6,180 bases of DNA from a bacterium. Lineage in GTDB: Bacteria; Verrucomicrobiota; Verrucomicrobiia; Methylacidiphilales; Verrucolacustridaceae. Location: NCBI GenBank assembly GCA_009921985.1, contig RFWS01000064.1, positions 1 through 6,180 of the forward strand, given 5' to 3'. The position numbers and the translations under genes are program-made. Shown piece by piece: positions 1-6,180 of this stretch. Positions within the stretch are counted from its first letter, which is position 1. Every line of letters starts with the position of its first letter. The notes beneath the pieces are model-generated. The model searched no databases. It was given only the letters and a program-made list of their open reading frames with translations, and had not been told where the DNA came from.

Positions 1-449
1 CCCGTCCGATCCACGCGGATCCCGTTTACGAAAGCCCGCTCGTCGGGCGGATGATCGGATACGTGCTGCGAAGGGGGAAGCTCTCGACCGCGAGCCGTCT
101 GGTTTATAACGCAATCAAGCGCGCCAACGAAGGCGGCTCGGGCGGCGACCCGCTCGCCGTGGTCAGCAAGGCCGTCGACAACGTGAAGCCCCGTCTTGAG
201 GTGAAGTCCCGCCGCGTTGGCGGCGCCACCTACCAGGTGCCGGTGGAAACCAGCCCCGAGCGGCAACTGGCGCTCGCCCTGCGCTGGATCGTGGACTTGG
301 CCAACAACCGCAAGGGAGTCGCTTTCGAGAAGGCTCTGGCCCAGGAAATCCGCGACGCCGCGGCCGGGCAGGGGAATGCCGTGAAGAAACGGGACGAAAC
401 CCACCGCATGGCGCAGGCCAACCGGGCCTTTGCCCACCTGCGCTGGTAA
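1..449 (+). CDS. rpsG: 30S ribosomal protein S7, 5'-truncated by the window edge
   Basis: S7 is a primary 16S rRNA-binding protein that nucleates assembly of the 30S head and lines the tRNA exit site. The reading frame is open from base 3 and gives 148 residues up to TAA at 447-449. The first visible residues (RPIHADPVYESPLVGRMI) correspond to the family N-terminus, so only a handful of residues should be missing compared with the usual length of about 156. Family landmarks are the segment RRVGGATYQVPVE, the helix with ALRWIVDLANNRKG, and the C-terminal block AVKKRDETHRMAQANRAFAH ending in RW. The internal ATG at base 51 is not the start, because conserved S7 sequence continues upstream of it in the same frame. 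fusA follows after 10 bases, as expected for a str operon; rpsL would be expected just upstream. In E. coli S7 is the translational repressor of this operon; no such site can be seen here. Confidence 0.97.
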   Translation, partial: RPIHADPVYESPLVGRMIGYVLRRGKLSTASRLVYNAIKRANEGGSGGDPLAVVSKAVDNVKPRLEVKSRRVGGATYQVPVETSPERQLALALRWIVDLANNRKGVAFEKALAQEIRDAAAGQGNAVKKRDETHRMAQANRAFAHLRW

Positions 450-453
450 GGAG
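448..453 (+). promoter_or_regulatory. Ribosome binding site of fusA
   Basis: The sequence AAGGAG overlaps the rpsG stop codon and lies 6 bases before ATG 460. It matters because the conserved EF-G frame has no ATG, GTG or TTG upstream of its GTP-binding motif. This site is what fixes ATG 460 as the real start despite the frame disruption just after it. Confidence 0.8.
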
Positions 454-459
454 ACGACC

Positions 460-2592
460 ATGCCTCCCGCCGCCAACGGTACCCTTACACGCTCGAACGC
501 ACACGCAACATCGGGATTTGCGCGCACATCGATGCCGGCAAGACCACGCTGACTGAGCGGATCCTTTTCTACACCGGCAGCATCCACAAGATCGGTGAGG
601 TGCACGAAGGCACGACGGTGACCGACTGGATGGAGCAGGAGCGTGAGCGCGGTATCACCATCACATCCGCCGCCACCACCTGTTTCTGGCCGGTGCGCGA
701 AGAGGCGGGTCTCGTGAAGTCTTTCGAAAAAACCAAGAACCGCATCAACATCATCGACACCCCGGGACACGTGGATTTCACCGCCGAGGTGGAACGTTCG
801 CTCCGCGTGCTCGACGGTGCGATCGCCGTGTTTTGCGGTGTGGCGGGGGTTCAACCCCAAAGCGAAACCGTTTGGCGTCAGGCCAACAAGTACGGGGTGC
901 CCCGGATCGCCTTCGTCAACAAGATGGACCGCACGGGCGCGGATTTTGAGAAAGCCGTCCATGAAATGCGGACCAAGCTTGGCGCCAACGCCGTGCCGAT
1001 CCTGCTGCCCCTCGGCAAGGAAGATAAGCTCCTCGGCCAGATTGACCTCATCAACCAAAAGGCCTTCCTACAGCAAGAACCTCGGTTCGACCTACGAGAT
1101 CGCCGACATTCCCGCCGAATACAAGGAAGAAGCTAAGAAGGCGCTCGACCGTTTGGTGGAAGCCGTGGCCGACGTGGATGAGGAGGTCGGCAACATGTTC
1201 CTAGAAGAAAAGCGTCCGACGGCCAAACAACTCAAGGAAGCCATCCGTCGGGTGGTGATCGCCAACAAGCTGGTGCCGGTGGTCGGTGGTTCCGCCTTCA
1301 AAAACAAGGGGGTGCAGGGGCTGATTGATGCCGTGGTGGAATATCTCCCCAGCCCGATCGACATTCCTCCGGCCGTCGGTCACAGCACGGAAAATCCCGA
1401 AGAACGCATCCCGGTCAAAGTGGATGACGGCGAAAAATTCTGCTCCCTGGCCTTCAAGCTTTGGACCGATCCTTACGTCGGGAAGCTGATCTTTTTCCGT
1501 GTTTACTCCGGAAAGCTCAGTAAGGGCGAATTTATCTACAATTCCCGCACTCGGAAACGGGAACGCGTCAGCCGCCTTGTCCAGATCCAGGCCGACAAGC
1601 GGGAGGACATTGACACTGTTTTTGCCGGGGACATCGCCGCCACCGTGGGCCTAAAGGACATCGCCACGGGTGACACCCTTTGCAACGAGGAGTTTGAAAT
1701 CACCCTCGAGCCACCCAGCTTTCCGGAACCCGTCATTTCAATGGCAGTCGAGCCCAAGACAAAGGGTGATCGCGAAAAGATGGGCGAGGCCCTGCAGCGT
1801 CTCTCGGAAGAGGATCCTACCTTTATGGTGAAGACCAACGAGGAAACGGGGCAGACCATCATTAGTGGGATGGGTGAGCTCCACCTTGAAATCATTTGCG
1901 ACCGTCTCAAACGTGAGTTCAGCGTGGAGACCAATGCAGGCGCCCCGCAGATTGCCTACCGCGAAACAATCACCAAACCGTCCCCCGGGGAAGGGAAACT
2001 GATCAAGCAGTCAGGGGGACGCGGGCAGTACGGACATGTCATTCTGCAGGTGGCGCCCCAGGAACGGGGCAAGGGGATTGAGATCGAAAATAAGGTGACC
2101 GGCGGAAACATTCCAAAGGAGTACATTCCCGCCGTGAAAAAGGGCGTGGAAGAGGCCCTGCTCAATGGGGTGATCCATGGCAGTCCGGTCATTGACATGA
2201 AGATTCAGATCATGGATGGCTCATACCACGAGGTGGATTCGAACGAGTTGGCTTTTAAAATGGCCGCGATTTTTGCGGTGAAGGACGCGATGCAGAAGGC
2301 GGGCCCGATTCTGCTGGAGCCGATCATGTCCGTGGAATGCTCCACCCCTGATGAGTTCCAGGGAGACATCCTGGGTGACATCAATAGGCGTCGCGGCAAA
2401 ATTATGAACGTTGATTCCAAGAATCTAACCTCAATCGTCAAAGCCGAGGTTCCACTGGCCGAAATGTTTGGTTACGTGAACACGATCCGATCTCTTTCCC
2501 GCGGCCGCGCCGCCTACTCCATGGAACCCTCCCACTTCGAGCAGGTGCCCTCCAGCGTCCTGGCGACAGTGACCCAGCAAAAGAAAGGATAA
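460..2592 (+). CDS. fusA: Elongation factor G, interrupted by two apparent frameshifts
   Basis: EF-G is the ribosomal GTPase that catalyses translocation and, with RRF, ribosome recycling. Merging three reading segments gives about 710 residues, normal for the family: ATG 460 to about 478 (frame of 460), about 480 to 1067 (shifted frame), and 1069 to 2592 (frame of 460 again). Visible motifs are G1 AHIDAGKTT (about 22-30), the G2 region RGITITSA, G3 DTPGH (100-104), G4 NKMD (154-157) and G5 SAF (278-280). Domain III has SGMGELHLEI. Domain IV has GGRGQYGH (from about 519) and SYHEVDSNELAFK with the domain-IV tip histidine. The C-terminus is SMEPSHFEQVP. The G-domain carries about 7 more residues between G2 and G3 than E. 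coli. No other stop or loss of conserved residues is seen, so the gene looks functional apart from the two indels; sequencing or assembly error is the likeliest cause. A true recent pseudogene is possible but unlikely for an essential gene unless another copy exists. Confidence 0.9.
476..482 (+). other. Apparent frameshift 1 in fusA (one base missing)
   Basis: From ATG 460 the frame reads MPPAANG and then diverges, ending at TGA 550-552 after 30 codons. The conserved EF-G N-terminus (YPYTLERTRNIGI) is in the next frame from base 480. Restoring one base around 478-482 joins the two. The exact site could lie anywhere between about 470 and 490, since these first residues are poorly conserved. 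Confidence 0.8.
1065..1071 (+). other. Apparent frameshift 2 in fusA (one base extra or two missing)
   Basis: Conserved EF-G sequence reads to IDLINQKAF in one frame up to about 1067, then continues as YSKNLGSTYEIADIPAEY in the frame starting at TAC 1069. The single C at 1068 is left over. Removing it, or adding two bases to give one more residue, restores the frame. The original frame runs into nonsense and stops at 1136. Confidence 0.85.
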
Positions 2593-2595
2593 GCC

Positions 2596-2904
2596 ATGCC
2601 CGCGACCCGCATCCGTATTCGTTTAAAGTCTTTTGACTACCGCCTGCTTGATAAAGCGGCGGGGGAAATTGCCGAGACCGCCAACCGCACTGGTTCGAGA
2701 GTCGCCGGCCCGATCCCGCTGCCGACCAAGATCGAGCGCTACACGGTCAACCGTTCGCCGCATTGCGACAAAAAAAGCATGGAGCAGTTCGAGATCAGGA
2801 CTCATAAGCGTCTTCTGGACATTCTGGAACCATCCGGAAAGACCGTGGACGAATTAAAGAAGCTCAACCTCCCGGCCGGGGTAGACATCACCATCAAGAT
2901 CTAA
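2596..2904 (+). CDS. rpsJ: 30S ribosomal protein S10
   Basis: S10 is a 30S head protein; in many bacteria it also acts as NusE, binding NusB in rRNA antitermination and NusG in transcription-translation coupling. At 102 residues it is the normal length (E. coli 103). Recognisable blocks are IRIRLKSFDYRLLD near the N-terminus, GPIPLPT (38-44), VNRSPHCDKKS (51-61), EQFEIRTHKRLLDI (63-76), and the C-terminal LPAGVDITIKI. The start follows the fusA stop by 3 bases, and its ribosome binding site (GAAAGGA) lies inside the end of fusA, so its translation is probably coupled to fusA. In E. coli rpsJ opens its own operon behind a long regulatory leader; here there is no room for one. Confidence 0.98.
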   Translation: MPATRIRIRLKSFDYRLLDKAAGEIAETANRTGSRVAGPIPLPTKIERYTVNRSPHCDKKSMEQFEIRTHKRLLDILEPSGKTVDELKKLNLPAGVDITIKI

Positions 2905-2909
2905 AGGAG
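2903..2909 (+). promoter_or_regulatory. Ribosome binding site of rplC
   Basis: AAAGGAG overlaps the rpsJ stop codon and ends 5 bases before ATG 2915. It decides for this start over the in-frame ATG at 2933 (MIGKKVGMT), which alone would also resemble an L3 N-terminus. Confidence 0.75.
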
Positions 2910-2914
2910 AAACC

Positions 2915-3559
2915 ATGATCGAGCGTTTTGGCATGATCGGAAAGAAAGTGGGTATGACCCGGGTCTATGACGACCAGGGCCAAGCCACTGCCGTGACCGT
3001 CATTTCCGCCGAGCCCAACACCGTTTACGAGGTCCGCACTCCGGAGAAAAACGGGGTCAAGGCAGTCGTGCTTGGAACCGGCGAACGGAAAGCTATCCGG
3101 ACCAACAAAGCCCAGAGGGTTGCGTTTGAAAAGCAGGGGAGAAAGAATCCTCTGGCGCTCCGCCAGTTCCGGGCTGCTCCGGCCGATCTAGCGGTGGGAA
3201 CCGAAGTGACCTTGACCCGATTCAAGGCTGGTCAGCTTGTCGACGTGCTCGGTGTTTCCAAGGGGAAGGGGTTCCACGGGGTCATGCGGAAGCATAATTA
3301 TGCCGGTCAGGCGGATGCCCACGGTTCCACCACACACCGGCGGAACGGTGCCATCGGCTGCCGCTCCACTCCCGGCCGTGTTTATAAGAATGCCGGGATG
3401 CCAGGAACCTTTGGTGGCGACAATTGCACCGTCCAAAATCTCAAGGTCATTCAGGTCCGGGAAAACGACAAACTCCTCCTCATCCGGGGGGCGGTGCCGG
3501 GACCGAACGGCAGTCTGGTGATTGTGCGGGATGCGATCAAAGCCGAGGTGAAGGCCTGA
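2915..3559 (+). CDS. rplC: 50S ribosomal protein L3
   Basis: L3 binds 23S rRNA early in 50S assembly and sends an extension towards the peptidyl transferase centre. The product has 214 residues, typical for bacteria (about 210). Features are the N-terminal GMIGKKVGMTRVYDDQG, the block VLGVSKGKGFHGVMRKHNYA (about 108-127), the rRNA-contacting loop with HGSTTHRRNGAIGCRSTPGR (starting at about 136), and KVIQVRENDKLLLIRGAVPG near the end. In the extension the residue aligned by eye with E. coli Gln150, the PrmB methylation site, is Thr165 (GMPGTFGG), where Gln or His is usual. The next gene starts 2 bases after the stop. Confidence 0.97.
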   Translation: MIERFGMIGKKVGMTRVYDDQGQATAVTVISAEPNTVYEVRTPEKNGVKAVVLGTGERKAIRTNKAQRVAFEKQGRKNPLALRQFRAAPADLAVGTEVTLTRFKAGQLVDVLGVSKGKGFHGVMRKHNYAGQADAHGSTTHRRNGAIGCRSTPGRVYKNAGMPGTFGGDNCTVQNLKVIQVRENDKLLLIRGAVPGPNGSLVIVRDAIKAEVKA

Positions 3560-3561
3560 AT

Positions 3562-4206
3562 ATGAGCAAGGCCAAGCCCATTAATCTGGCTGCTGCCGAG
3601 AAAGCCCTCGGAGTTGAGCTTTATAAAAACCGCAAGGCTAGCCAGGCCCTGCACGAGGCCGTGACCGCCTATCGGGCTGCCCGGCGCTCCGGAACGCACA
3701 GCACTTTGACCAAGGCGACCGTGGATCTTTCCGGGAAGAAGCCTTGGAGGCAAAAAGGGACCGGTCGCGCCCGCGCCGGCTACAAATCTTCCCCGGTTTG
3801 GGTAGGCGGCGGAGTGGTCTTTGGGCCGCATCCCCGCAGTTATCGTAAGAACCTTCCGAAAACCGTTTTAAAAACCGCCCTACGCCGAGCCATAAGCGAC
3901 CTAGCCACCAAGGGCACCTTGCACACTGGTTCTGTCCCTGCCCTGAAGGCGCCGAAGACCAAGGAGTTAATCGGGTGGATCAAGGATTCCGGGTTGCCGC
4001 TCTCCTGCCTGATCGTGACCTCCAAGCAACCCGAGCAGAACCTCCTCAAGGCGGCCCAGAATCTGCGGGAAGTGGATTTACGCACGGCCCGCGAGGTTAA
4101 CGCCGAAGACCTTCTCCGCCGGAGTCAGGTTTGGATCGCGGAAGACGCCTGGCTGGAATTGGGTAAACGCCTGCAAAACAAAGCCAAGGCGGAGGTAAAG
4201 TCATGA
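3562..4206 (+). CDS. rplD: 50S ribosomal protein L4
   Basis: L4 is an early 23S rRNA-binding protein whose extended loop lines the peptide exit tunnel. In E. coli it also represses the S10 operon. The product has 214 residues, slightly longer than E. coli (201), with a lysine- and alanine-rich tail. Diagnostic is the tunnel-loop segment SGKKPWRQKGTGRARAG (starting at about residue 57), followed by SSPVWVGGGVVFGPHPRSY. APKTKEL and QNLLKAAQNLREVDLRTA mark the C-terminal half. The start at 3562 has GAGGTGAAGG upstream (3545-3554) and matches the family N-terminus. The frame stays open back to ATG 3424, but that stretch lies inside rplC and does not resemble L4. The stop overlaps the start of rplW. 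Confidence 0.97.
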   Translation: MSKAKPINLAAAEKALGVELYKNRKASQALHEAVTAYRAARRSGTHSTLTKATVDLSGKKPWRQKGTGRARAGYKSSPVWVGGGVVFGPHPRSYRKNLPKTVLKTALRRAISDLATKGTLHTGSVPALKAPKTKELIGWIKDSGLPLSCLIVTSKQPEQNLLKAAQNLREVDLRTAREVNAEDLLRRSQVWIAEDAWLELGKRLQNKAKAEVKS

Positions 4207-4487
4207 GATCTCCGACCGACGTCATTGTCCGCCCTTGTGTTTCCGAGAAGGGAACCCGTTTGGTTTCCGCCCACAACCAGTACCTTTTTGAAGTGGCTCC
4301 GGACGCCACCAAGCTGGAAATCCGTCAGGCGATCACCGCCCTCTTTGGTAAAAAGGTGGTTCGCGTGAACACCTTCCGCAAGATTGGCAAAATCCGCCGT
4401 TCCCGTCGGGGCGAATTGGGCCGAAAGAACCACACCAAGCGGGCCATCATCACCCTGGCGGCGGGCCAGAAGATCGAGACCGCGTAA
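4203..4487 (+). CDS. rplW: 50S ribosomal protein L23
   Basis: L23 sits at the mouth of the peptide exit tunnel and is the docking site for trigger factor and the signal recognition particle. At 94 residues it is of normal size (E. coli 100). Typical features are the N-terminal DVIVRPCVSEKGTRL, the core YLFEVAPDATKLEIRQAI (27-44) with LFGKKVVRVNT (47-57), a basic loop IGKIRRSRRGELGRK, and the end strand AIITLAAGQKI. The start overlaps the rplD stop as ATGA, with GGAGG at 4191-4195, 7 bases before the ATG, so it is likely translated by coupling with rplD. Confidence 0.97.
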   Translation: MRSPTDVIVRPCVSEKGTRLVSAHNQYLFEVAPDATKLEIRQAITALFGKKVVRVNTFRKIGKIRRSRRGELGRKNHTKRAIITLAAGQKIETA

Positions 4488-4491
4488 GGAG
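4486..4491 (+). promoter_or_regulatory. Ribosome binding site of rplB
   Basis: AAGGAG overlaps the rplW stop codon and ends 6 bases before ATG 4498. It selects this start over the in-frame ATG at 4384, which lies inside rplW and would add 38 residues unlike any L2. Confidence 0.8.
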
Positions 4492-4497
4492 ATTATT

Positions 4498-5349
4498 ATG
4501 GCCCTTAAAGAATTCCGACCCCTGACCCCGTCACTCCGTTACACACTGTTGCGGGATTTCTCTGAGCTGACACCCGATTCCAAGCCCGAGAAAAAACTCC
4601 TCGAGATTAAACGCCGCACCGGTGGCCGTAACGCCTACGGCCGGATGACCTCCCGCCATCGCGGTGGCGGTCATAAAAAGAAGTTCCGGATCATTGAATG
4701 GAATCGCCGCAAACGTACCAGCGCTGGCACGGTGCTGGGAATCCAGTACGATCCGAATCGTTCCGCCCGTCTCGCCTTGGTCGAGTATGGTCCTAAGGAT
4801 CGCGCCTATATCCTAGCTCCCGAAGGATTGAAAGCGGGTGCCAAGGTTGTTGCCGGCCCCTCTGTGGCTGCCGAAATCGGCAACGCTTTGCCTCTTCGGG
4901 CGATTCCCCAAGGATTGCCCCTGCATAACATAGAAATGGTACCCGGAAGGGGTGCGCAGATTGTTCGCTCGGCTGGCACCGCCGCCATCTGTACGGCGAT
5001 CGATGGGGATTATGCTCTTCTCAAGCTCCCCTCTGGCGAAATCCGCCGTCTCCATGCCGATTGCTATGCCACCGTTGGGCAGGTGGGAAACGTGGCCCAT
5101 GAAAAGGTTAGTCTCGGGAAGGCAGGCCGTGCCCGCTGGTTGGGTCGCCGTCCGCACGTCCGCGGCATGGTGATGAATCCCATCGACCATCCAATGGGAG
5201 GAGGTCAGGGAAAGAGCAAGGGCGGTGGTGGACGTCAGCATCCGGTATCGCCTTGGGGCCAGTTGGCTAAGGGCTTGAAAACCCGCCATCGTCACAAACC
5301 TTCCACCCGGTTCATCGTCCAAGACCGGAGAAAGAAAAAGTCGTCATGA
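4498..5349 (+). CDS. rplB: 50S ribosomal protein L2
   Basis: L2 is a primary 23S rRNA-binding protein at the subunit interface, needed for subunit association and peptidyl transferase activity. The product has 283 residues, slightly longer than E. coli (273). Landmarks are ALKEFRPLTPSLRY at the N-terminus, TGGRNAYGRMTSRHRGGGHK (about 41-60), YDPNRSARLALVEY, ILAPEGLKAG, LHNIEMVPGRGAQIVRSAG, and RWLGRRPHVRGMVMNP. The functionally important histidine equivalent to E. coli His229 is present as His231 in DHPMGGG. The following His of the common DHPH version is Met here, which I recall from several phyla. A glycine-rich loop KSKGGGGRQHPVSPWG and a basic tail DRRKKKSS end the protein. The stop overlaps the rpsS start. 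Confidence 0.98.
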   Translation: MALKEFRPLTPSLRYTLLRDFSELTPDSKPEKKLLEIKRRTGGRNAYGRMTSRHRGGGHKKKFRIIEWNRRKRTSAGTVLGIQYDPNRSARLALVEYGPKDRAYILAPEGLKAGAKVVAGPSVAAEIGNALPLRAIPQGLPLHNIEMVPGRGAQIVRSAGTAAICTAIDGDYALLKLPSGEIRRLHADCYATVGQVGNVAHEKVSLGKAGRARWLGRRPHVRGMVMNPIDHPMGGGQGKSKGGGGRQHPVSPWGQLAKGLKTRHRHKPSTRFIVQDRRKKKSS

Positions 5350-5618
5350 GCCGTAGCTTGAAAAAAGGCCCGTTTATCGACGACCATCTGATGGTGAAGA
5401 TCCAGAAGATGGGCGCCGCCAAGAAACCGATTAAAACGTGGTCGCGTCGTTCGATGATCGCCCCGGAATTCGTCGGCCATACCTTCCTCGTCCACAACGG
5501 CAAGGCCTTCAACCCGGTGTTTGTCACGGAGAACATGGTAGGTCACCGGCTGGGCGAATTTTCACCCACCCGCGTTTTCAGGAAGCACGGCGGCCATACC
5601 GAGAAGGTGACGAAATGA
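5346..5618 (+). CDS. rpsS: 30S ribosomal protein S19
   Basis: S19 sits in the 30S head and forms a complex with S13 near the A-site tRNA and the intersubunit bridges. The 90 residues match the family length (about 92). Visible are MSRSLKKGPFIDDHL at the N-terminus, TWSRRSMIAPEFVGHTF (31-47), HNGKAFNPVFVTENM, and HRLGEFSPTR (67-76), which is close to the family signature. The start overlaps the rplB stop as ATGA. The only purine-rich motif nearby (GGAG at 5327-5330) is 15 bases away, so initiation probably depends on ribosomes finishing rplB. The stop overlaps the start of the next, non-ribosomal gene; rplV would normally follow. Confidence 0.98.
   Translation: MSRSLKKGPFIDDHLMVKIQKMGAAKKPIKTWSRRSMIAPEFVGHTFLVHNGKAFNPVFVTENMVGHRLGEFSPTRVFRKHGGHTEKVTK
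5601..5607 (+). promoter_or_regulatory. Ribosome binding site of the gene following rpsS
   Basis: GAGAAGG lies within the end of rpsS, 7 bases before ATG 5615. It supports that start, which is also the one giving a signal peptide. Confidence 0.6.
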
Positions 5619-6180
5619 AATCCTTCCTCCTACTTTCCTTGGCCGCCTTCACGACGGTTGCTGCGAATTCCCCCAGGGTGGATGAGCTGGCCATGGCTCA
5701 GGCCGAGGCCAAGGCCTATCGCGAGGCTTGGTTGGATCTCAAGCGGCGTGATGAGCTGCTGGGGGTGGCCACGCTTAGCCAGGAGGCCAAGGACAGTCAT
5801 GACAAGGTCGCCCGGCTGGCAGGGGAGTTGATTCGTTCCGAGAAAGCCCGGCAGGAAGTATTGGCCAAGGCCAAGGCCGCGGTTGAAGCCGCTGTGAAGT
5901 GGGCCGCCGAGACCGATTCGGCCAGGCGAGCATCGGCACGTTCCGATTTTGAATCCGCCAAACGCACCCTGGAAGCCGCCATGCAGAAAACTGTCGTTCC
6001 CAGGGCCATTGCTTCCGGTTTGACCGATGCCCAGATCGTGGCGGTGGACCGCAACCAACAGGCGGTGGTTCTAAACCTAGGTAGCTTGCAGGGAGCGAGA
6101 GAGGGCATGCCGTTCCGCATTCTCCGCAAGGATCAGGTGATCGGAAGTTGTCGGCTGATCGAGGTTCGTGAAATGACTTC
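5615..6180 (+). CDS. Predicted secreted coiled-coil protein, 3' end beyond the window
   Basis: This frame is open from ATG 5615 to the window end (188 codons visible). I do not recognise it as a named family, and it bears no resemblance to L22, the expected next product. The N-terminus looks like a Sec signal peptide: MKS, a hydrophobic stretch FLLLSLAAFTTVAA, and a probable cut after Ala17 (VAA, then NS). Residues about 22-125 are rich in Ala, Glu, Lys and Arg and should form long helices or a coiled coil. Residues about 138-188 switch to beta-type sequence with AVVLNLGSLQGAREGMPFRI and VIGSCRLIEV. The pattern NLG-x3-G-x3-GM-x-F resembles small beta-barrel modules of exported proteins such as MreC or FlgT; this likeness is my impression only. 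It overlaps the rpsS stop as ATGA and has its own ribosome binding site, so it is probably co-transcribed and coupled with the ribosomal genes. Likely location is the periplasm or cell envelope; function is unknown. Confidence 0.75.
   Translation, partial: MKSFLLLSLAAFTTVAANSPRVDELAMAQAEAKAYREAWLDLKRRDELLGVATLSQEAKDSHDKVARLAGELIRSEKARQEVLAKAKAAVEAAVKWAAETDSARRASARSDFESAKRTLEAAMQKTVVPRAIASGLTDAQIVAVDRNQQAVVLNLGSLQGAREGMPFRILRKDQVIGSCRLIEVREMT

Noticed and set aside
163..504. Antisense open frame of 113 codons opposite rpsG and the fusA start
   Set aside because: It is opposite conserved S7 coding sequence and its product is low-complexity Arg/Pro/Gly sequence without family likeness.
817..1068. 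Alternative N-terminus of EF-G in the frame of 817
   Set aside because: The translation before about 1069 in this frame does not resemble EF-G, whereas the other frame encodes G3 and G4 motifs over the same bases.
1059..1080. Programmed ribosomal frameshifting in fusA
   Set aside because: No slippery heptamer or obvious stimulatory stem is seen at either site, two events of opposite sign would be needed, and no such mechanism is known to me for EF-G.
600..1136. A separate EF-G gene starting at ATG 600
   Set aside because: Conserved EF-G sequence including the G1 motif continues upstream of 600 in the same frame, so this ATG (MHEGTT in the translation) is an internal codon or internal GTG-type start exposed by the first frameshift.
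4813..5322. Antisense open frame of 169 codons opposite rplB
   Set aside because: It lies wholly opposite a strongly conserved ribosomal gene, has no recognisable domain and no ribosome binding context; it is a by-product of GC-rich codon use.
5860..5885. Short GGCCAAG tandem-like repeat
   Set aside because: It reflects Ala-Lys codon repetition in the helical region of the protein and is too short and imperfect to count as a repeat element.
5630..6058. Antisense open frame of 142 codons opposite the secreted protein gene
   Set aside because: Composition is glycine-rich shadow sequence. The plus-strand frame has a signal peptide, ribosome binding site and operon coupling, which the antisense frame lacks.
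5615..6180. The last gene as a divergent or fused rplV (L22)
   Set aside because: No L22 hallmark such as the N-terminal RYVRISPQKAR-type segment is present, and the signal peptide and coiled-coil region are incompatible with L22.

Overview
The window is a continuous stretch of a fused str-S10 ribosomal protein operon. All genes are on the plus strand, with no intergenic gap longer than 10 bases. In order it holds the 3' part of rpsG (S7), fusA (EF-G), rpsJ (S10), rplC (L3), rplD (L4), rplW (L23), rplB (L2) and rpsS (S19). The last gene is the 5' part of a predicted secreted coiled-coil protein that is not ribosomal and sits where rplV (L22) would normally follow rpsS.

The source is a bacterium with moderately GC-rich DNA and AAGGAG-type ribosome binding sites. 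rpsJ lies directly behind fusA with no tuf gene between them. As I recall, Chlamydia has the same rpsG-fusA-rpsJ linkage. Together with the terminal secreted gene this suggests a PVC-group bacterium, perhaps Verrucomicrobiota, but this is an inference from memory and not from a phylogeny.

Region by region: bases 1-449 are S7, lacking only a few N-terminal residues. Bases 460-2592 are EF-G, recognisable over its full length (about 710 residues) but interrupted by two apparent single-base frame changes near 478 and 1068. These cancel each other in net frame. Bases 2596-5618 encode five intact large- and small-subunit proteins in the canonical S10-operon order plus S19. Bases 5615-6180 encode the secreted protein, which runs off the window.

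All of the complete genes serve translation: EF-G drives translocation, and S7, S10, S19, L2, L3, L4 and L23 are core ribosomal proteins. Spacing is very tight (gaps of 2 to 10 bases, and three ATGA stop-start overlaps), so the set is almost certainly one transcript with translational coupling. No promoter, terminator, S10-type leader, RNA gene, mobile element or CRISPR is visible. The points most worth following up are the non-ribosomal gene coupled to rpsS and the double frame disruption of fusA.
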